DNA of 64,000 bases from Lacipirellula limnantheis (GTDB lineage: Bacteria; Planctomycetota; Planctomycetia; Pirellulales; Lacipirellulaceae): the NCBI RefSeq assembly GCF_007746075.1, contig NZ_CP036339.1:4307786-4371785 (forward strand), read 5' to 3'. Below the pieces are notes generated by a model. That model was not told the origin of the DNA. It searched no databases and saw nothing but the letters and a program-made list of their open reading frames with translations. Made by a program: the position numbers and the translations under genes. Below are positions 59,956 to 64,000 of this stretch, piece after piece; the first letter of the stretch is position 1, and every line of letters begins with the position of its first letter.

Positions 59956-61011
59956 CTAAACGATTGCGGCGAGTTTCGCAAGCAACAGGTCGCACTGCTC
60001 GTCGCTGCCGACGCTGATGCGCAGGCCCTCGCCCCAGCCGGCGTAATTCATATAGCGAACCAAGACGCCGGCGTCCTTGAGCTGCTGATAGAGTTCTCGC
60101 GAGTCGCGCTGGCCATGCCGGCACCAGACGAAATTGGCCTGCGAGTCGATACAGTCGAACCCGAGACCGCGCAATGCACTCGTCATTCGTTGCCGCGTCG
60201 CGAGAATTGCATCACGCGTCCGCACGAAATGAGCCTGATCGTCGATGGCCGCTGTGGCGCCGGCGATGCTCAGCGAATCGCAGTTGTAAGAATCTTTGAC
60301 CTTATTGAGTTGTTCGATCACCTGCGGCTGAGCGACGACGAAACCGAAGCGCAAACCAGCGAGGCTGTACGACTTGCTCAATGTCCGCGTCACCAGAATG
60401 CGCTCGTTCGTCGCCACGAGGCCTAGGCAATTCGTCTCGGCGAAGTCGGCGTAAGCCTCGTCGACGATAAGCGGGCAGGGGAGGGCGGCGGCCAGATGGG
60501 CGACGCCGCTCGGTGCGATGACCGTCCCGGTCGGGCTGTTCGGATTCGGCAGGAAGGCTAGTTGCAGCCGCTCGTCGGTCGCCGTGAATCGTTCGTCCAG
60601 CGTCCAGTCGCTCTCGAATTCGACCGTCTCCGAGTCGGCCCCCTGAATCGCCGCCAGCGTGTTGTACAGCACGTAACTCGGCCGCGGAAAGCGAATCAGT
60701 CCCCCCGGCGCGACGAAGCTGCGAGTGACGATCGTAAGAATGTCATCGCTGCCATTACCGCACATGATCCAATCAGGCGTGATGCCAGGGACTTCGTCCT
60801 TGAGAAGCGCGGCGGCCCGTTCGCGAAAGGCCGTCGCCAACGGATCGGGATAACGCTGCAGCCCAACCTGGAGAACGCGACCGATGGCCGCCTTGACCGT
60901 CGGCGAGCAGGGGTACGGATTCTCGTTGGTGTTGAGTTTGACGTACTCCATTCCCTGCGGCTGCTCGCCGGGGACGTAGCCTTGCATCGCGGTGATATTG
61001 GTTCGGAACAT
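59956..61011 (-). CDS. hisC: Histidinol-phosphate aminotransferase
   Basis: 351 residues from ATG 61011; the frame is open to 61059. Opens with the KLNTNENPYPCSP (about 25-37) aminotransferase I signature; the PLP Lys is in TRTLSKSYSLAGLRFG (about residue 213), with NPNSPTGT and YADFAE preceding. It converts imidazole acetol phosphate to histidinol phosphate. hisD lies upstream on the same strand behind a 167-bp gap occupied by an inverted repeat, so the two are adjacent but perhaps not one operon. Confidence 0.93.
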   Translation of the reverse strand: MFRTNITAMQGYVPGEQPQGMEYVKLNTNENPYPCSPTVKAAIGRVLQVGLQRYPDPLATAFRERAAALLKDEVPGITPDWIMCGNGSDDILTIVTRSFVAPGGLIRFPRPSYVLYNTLAAIQGADSETVEFESDWTLDERFTATDERLQLAFLPNPNSPTGTVIAPSGVAHLAAALPCPLIVDEAYADFAETNCLGLVATNERILVTRTLSKSYSLAGLRFGFVVAQPQVIEQLNKVKDSYNCDSLSIAGATAAIDDQAHFVRTRDAILATRQRMTSALRGLGFDCIDSQANFVWCRHGQRDSRELYQQLKDAGVLVRYMNYAGWGEGLRISVGSDEQCDLLLAKLAAIV

Positions 61012-61036
61012 TGTTGCTCTAATTATGTTCGTAGGA

Positions 61037-61183
61037 GTTAACCACGAAGGCACTAACACACCAAGGGGTTCACGTAGAACTACAAACTTAGGAACCGCTA
61101 AGAGCGCTGACTTAACCGAAAGGCTGACTTAACCGAAAGACTCTGCGAGTGTTTCTTGGCGCCATCGTGTCTTGGTGGTTAAC
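61037..61183. repeat. TTAACCACGAAG inverted repeat with 17-bp tandem copy
   Basis: Left arm 61037-61065 (GTTAACCACGAAGGCACTAA) and right arm 61155-61183 (ends GTGTCTTGGTGGTTAAC) are imperfect reverse complements. Inside, GCTGACTTAACCGAAAG occurs twice in tandem (61106-61122 and 61123-61139, exact). The right arm contains the hisD stop codon. Confidence 0.75.
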
Positions 61184-62543
61184 GAATTAACTTCTTCAAT
61201 CGGATCGCCACGCTATTGGCATGGCCGGTGAGGCCTTCCTTTGCGGCAAGGGTAAGGACGTCGCCGGCAATGGCGGCGAGGCCCGGCTCGGTGAAGTGGA
61301 TCATGCTGTTGGTCCGGAGGAAATCGTTGGCCGACAGGCCGCTGGCGAAACGCGCGGTCGCTCCCGTCGGCAACACGTGCGAGGGGCCAGCAGCGTAATC
61401 GCCCACGGGCACCGGCGTAAAAGAGCCAAGGAAAATGGCCCCGGCGTAACGAATGCGATCGGCCAATCGCTCGGCCTCCGGCCCCGCCAAGTGGAGATGC
61501 TCGGTCGCCAGTTCGTTGGCGAGCGCCACGGCTTCATCGGCGTTCCTTACCAGCACGAGCGCTCCAAACGCTTCCAGCGAAGGCCGCGTGAGATCGCCGC
61601 GTTCCAAGGTCGCTAGTTGCTTCTCCAGTTCCGCGACCACAGCCTCGATCAATGGCGCGTGCCATGTGATGAGAATCGCCGATCCTGGCGAGTGCTCCGC
61701 CTGAGCGATCAGATCGGCCGCCGTAAAATCGGCCCGCGTCGTCTCGTCGGCGATGACGATCACCTCGCTAGGGCCGGCGATCGAATCGATGTCGACTTCG
61801 CCGAAGACAAGTTTCTTGGCGAGCGCGACGAACAGATTGCCCGGGCCGACGATTTTGTCGACCCGTTCCAAGCCCTCAACGCCGTAGGCGAGCGCCGCCA
61901 CGGCTTGCGCCCCGCCCGCGCGATAGACTTCGGCGACGCCCAACTCATGGCAAGTCGCCAACAGATCTTGGTTGTATGATCCAAACGCCGTCGGCGGCGC
62001 GACCACGGCGATCTGCTCCACTCCCGCGGCTTGCGCCGGAACGACCGTCATCAACACCGTCGAGGGATAGGCCGCCGCGCCGCCCGGCACGCAGACTCCG
62101 ATTCGCCGCAGCGGCAGGTAACGCTGCGTGAGATATCCGCCATGCTCGGTCTGCACAGTCACGGTTTGATGGAGGATCGCCTCCTGGAACGCCAAGATGC
62201 GCTTCCGAATTCGCCTCACGGCTTCGAGCAGTTTGGGATCGGCGGCCGCGTGGGCCGCCGCCAGTTCCGCGGCCGGCACGCGCAGTTCGCTCGCGGTGAG
62301 CTGCTTGCCATCGAGCTTGGCCGTGTACTCGAGCAGCATCGGCAGCCCACGCTCACGCACGTCGAAGCAAATCCGCTCGACCACCTGCACCGGCGTCAGC
62401 GGTACGCCAAAGACTTCGATCGTCTTCCGCCGTCCCGCCTCGCTGACGACATTCCCCTCGGGGGCCAGCTTCGCCCGCAACGCGGCAATCTGATCCGCTG
62501 AACCAGGGTCGCACGTGTCGATGCGGGGAATGGCGAGCGGCAT
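61179..62543 (-). CDS. hisD: Histidinol dehydrogenase
   Basis: 454 residues from ATG 62543; the frame to 62630 has no start signal. Contains the VCVPGGAAAYPSTVLM motif (about 130-145), PGNLFVALAKKLVFGEVDIDSIAGPSEV (about 219-247) and the Zn-binding His/Glu region AEHSPGSAIL, LATEHLHLAGPEAERLA. It oxidises histidinol to histidine. Stop codon is inside the right arm of the 61037-61183 repeat. ltaE is divergent 192 bp upstream. Confidence 0.95.
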   Translation of the reverse strand: MPLAIPRIDTCDPGSADQIAALRAKLAPEGNVVSEAGRRKTIEVFGVPLTPVQVVERICFDVRERGLPMLLEYTAKLDGKQLTASELRVPAAELAAAHAAADPKLLEAVRRIRKRILAFQEAILHQTVTVQTEHGGYLTQRYLPLRRIGVCVPGGAAAYPSTVLMTVVPAQAAGVEQIAVVAPPTAFGSYNQDLLATCHELGVAEVYRAGGAQAVAALAYGVEGLERVDKIVGPGNLFVALAKKLVFGEVDIDSIAGPSEVIVIADETTRADFTAADLIAQAEHSPGSAILITWHAPLIEAVVAELEKQLATLERGDLTRPSLEAFGALVLVRNADEAVALANELATEHLHLAGPEAERLADRIRYAGAIFLGSFTPVPVGDYAAGPSHVLPTGATARFASGLSANDFLRTNSMIHFTEPGLAAIAGDVLTLAAKEGLTGHANSVAIRLKKLIR

Positions 62544-62735
62544 GGCGACAATGCTTGATGCTGGGTACTGGATGCTAGATAGTGGGGAATGTTCCAAGGT
62601 ACCCGCGGCGGGCAAGCGTTTCACCCCCAATGGGTGAACGGGCCTGTTCGACGGTCATTCTGAGCTATGCGATGAATGAAGGCCCGCGCCCCGAACACCT
62701 GCACCCACAACTGAACCCTCCAGCCTCCCCTCCCC

Positions 62736-63761
62736 ATGATCGACCTCCGCAGCGATACGCTCACTCGCCCCACCCCCGGCATGCGGGCCGCCATCGGAGC
62801 CGCCGAGGTGGGGGACGACGTCTTTGGCGAAGACCCGACGGTCCGCCGGCTAGAGGAGCAAACGGCTGACCTCTTGGGCAAGGAAGCCGCCCTCTTCGTC
62901 CCCAGCGGCACGATGGGCAATCAACTCGGCGTGCGGGTCCACTGCACCGCCGGCGACGAGTTCCTCTGTGAGGCCGAGTGCCACATCCTCAACCAGGAAC
63001 AGGCCGCCTCGGCCCAGTTCTTCGGCGTCTATGGGCGCGGGATCGCCGCCGAGGGGCATCTACTCACCGTGGGCCACCTCGAAGACAAGATCCGGCCCGA
63101 CGATGTTCACTATGCCCGCACGCGGATGGTCTGCCTCGAAAACACCCACAACCGCGGCGGGGGGCGTGTGCTGCCGTTCGCCGAAGTTGAAAAGATTTCC
63201 GCCTGGGCCGCCGCATGCGGCCTGGCGCGTCACCTAGACGGCGCCCGCCTCTTCAACGCCGTCGTCGCCGGCGGCATCGCAGCGCGAGAGTGGGCCAGCC
63301 TGTTCGACACCGTGAGCGTCTGTTTCAGCAAAGGCCTTGGCGCCCCCGTCGGCTCGGCCCTCGTCGGCACACGCGATCACATCAAGCGGGCCCGCCGCCT
63401 TCGCAAAGCTCTTGGCGGCGGGTGGCGGCAGGCCGGTCTGCTCGCCGCTGCGGCAAGCTATGCGCTCGACCACCATATCGAAAGACTCGCTGAAGATCAC
63501 GCGAACGCCCAAATCCTCGCCGACGCCATCCGCCAATCGGACTCGCTGCGGCTCGTCCCGCCGCAAGTCGATACGAACATCGTCATTTTCGAGGTCGAAC
63601 CGAGCCTCGGCACGGCGGCCGAGTTTTGCAAGAAGCTCGGCGAGCAGAACGTCGGCATGTTCCCATTCGGCAAGTACCGCGTGCGCGCGGTGACGCATCT
63701 GGACGTGACCGCAGAACAAGTGACGAGAGCCGCCGAAATCCTGCTAGAATTATCCGAGTAG
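62736..63761 (+). CDS. ltaE: Low-specificity L-threonine aldolase
   Basis: 341 residues. Starts MIDLRSDTLTRPTPGMR, the family signature; ENTHNRGGGR (about 131-140), HLDGARLFNA (about 168-177) and the PLP Lys in VCFSKGLGAPVGSALVG (about residue 200) follow. It splits threonine (and allo-threonine) to glycine and acetaldehyde, PLP-dependent, cytoplasmic. No ribosome site is clear. Divergent from hisD. Confidence 0.93.
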   Translation: MIDLRSDTLTRPTPGMRAAIGAAEVGDDVFGEDPTVRRLEEQTADLLGKEAALFVPSGTMGNQLGVRVHCTAGDEFLCEAECHILNQEQAASAQFFGVYGRGIAAEGHLLTVGHLEDKIRPDDVHYARTRMVCLENTHNRGGGRVLPFAEVEKISAWAAACGLARHLDGARLFNAVVAGGIAAREWASLFDTVSVCFSKGLGAPVGSALVGTRDHIKRARRLRKALGGGWRQAGLLAAAASYALDHHIERLAEDHANAQILADAIRQSDSLRLVPPQVDTNIVIFEVEPSLGTAAEFCKKLGEQNVGMFPFGKYRVRAVTHLDVTAEQVTRAAEILLELSE

Positions 63762-64000
63762 CTGCAGCTCAACCAGCCGCTGGAGCAATCGACTCTCAGC
63801 CCAGCCAACGCCGCGAGCATCTTCTTGAATTCTAACGGTGCGACACCTGCCCGGTTCCGACTTTCGCTGCCTTCTGCTTTTCATTCTGGCTCGGCCCCTG
63901 GTATCGCTGGTGAACGCGAACCTGCAGTCGCCGGTCAACGACCGGCCGAAGCGGCTAGGCAGGGGAAGGCGAAGCGGACCCCTCGGAGTACGTCGGGGTG
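63762..64000. other. 239-bp region at the window end
   Basis: No gene is seen. The last 27 bases (63974-64000) are a partial, inverted copy of the 41-bp repeat (GCGGACCCCTCGGAGTACG then TCGGGGTG). Confidence 0.6.
63974..64000 (-). repeat. Partial, inverted copy of the 41-bp repeat at the window end
   Basis: CGGACCCCTCGGAGTAC followed by GTCGGGGTG is the reverse complement of the CACCCCGAGGTACTCCGAGG-type core with one change. The window ends inside it. Confidence 0.75.

Overview
The window is a GC-rich (low-to-mid 60s % by eye) bacterial chromosome segment. Gene content and style point to a planctomycete, probably Pirellulales: very GC-rich antisense frames, many 'orphan' TPR proteins, DUF1080 proteins, an excisionase-HTH/receiver fusion, a GspJ-like pseudopilin, and intergenic inverted repeats of types I associate with such genomes. 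Family placement is inference. I saw no tRNA, rRNA, CRISPR array, transposase or phage genes.

Layout. (1) 1-8640: end of a malic enzyme gene, a membrane protein, a secreted TPR protein, an ABC-2 permease and an overlapping pair of CNNM/CBS (CorC-like) membrane proteins. (2) 8829-29679, minus strand: one long flagellar block. In transcription order it reads TPR membrane protein, flgN-like, histidine kinase, sigma-54 response regulator, [candidate sigma-54 promoter], flgB, flgC, fliE, fliF, fliG, fliH, fliI, fliJ, MotE-like, fliK, flgD, flgE, fliL, fliN, TPR lipoprotein. (3) 30067-32766, minus: a PHB-depolymerase-like hydrolase, malate dehydrogenase and a thioredoxin-like lipoprotein. (4) 33049-38895, plus: flhA, flhF, flhG, a small membrane protein and fliA, with a candidate sigma-28 promoter ahead of the last two. 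(5) 38896-44197: repeat-rich DNA with a pseudopilin gene, a repeat-containing small gene and a tandem-DUF1080 gene. (6) 44198-64000: housekeeping genes (argG, yaaA, pyrB-like, mnmG, terC, hisC, hisD, ltaE) mixed with a second ABC-2 permease, a kinase / HTH-receiver pair, two alpha/beta hydrolases and a probable outer-membrane barrel protein.

How it works together. The kinase and sigma-54 activator sit directly upstream of flgB, which has a GG-N10-GC promoter-like element, suggesting a FlrBC-type hierarchy in which the basal body, export ATPase complex, hook and switch genes are read as one block. FlhF/FlhG (number and placement of flagella) and FliA (late genes) sit in the second locus. fliM, fliP, fliQ, fliR, flhB, motA, motB and flagellin are not in the window.

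The most unusual signals are: a shared fibronectin-like insert in the hook cap FlgD (one copy) and hook FlgE (two copies); a FliG whose torque helix lacks the normally charged residues; an FlhG with an altered P-loop; and several families of intergenic repeats, some of which run into coding sequence. The clearest coding case is the pseudopilin leader, which carries a 41-bp repeat and a (CCCCATT)4 tract whose unit length is not a multiple of three.
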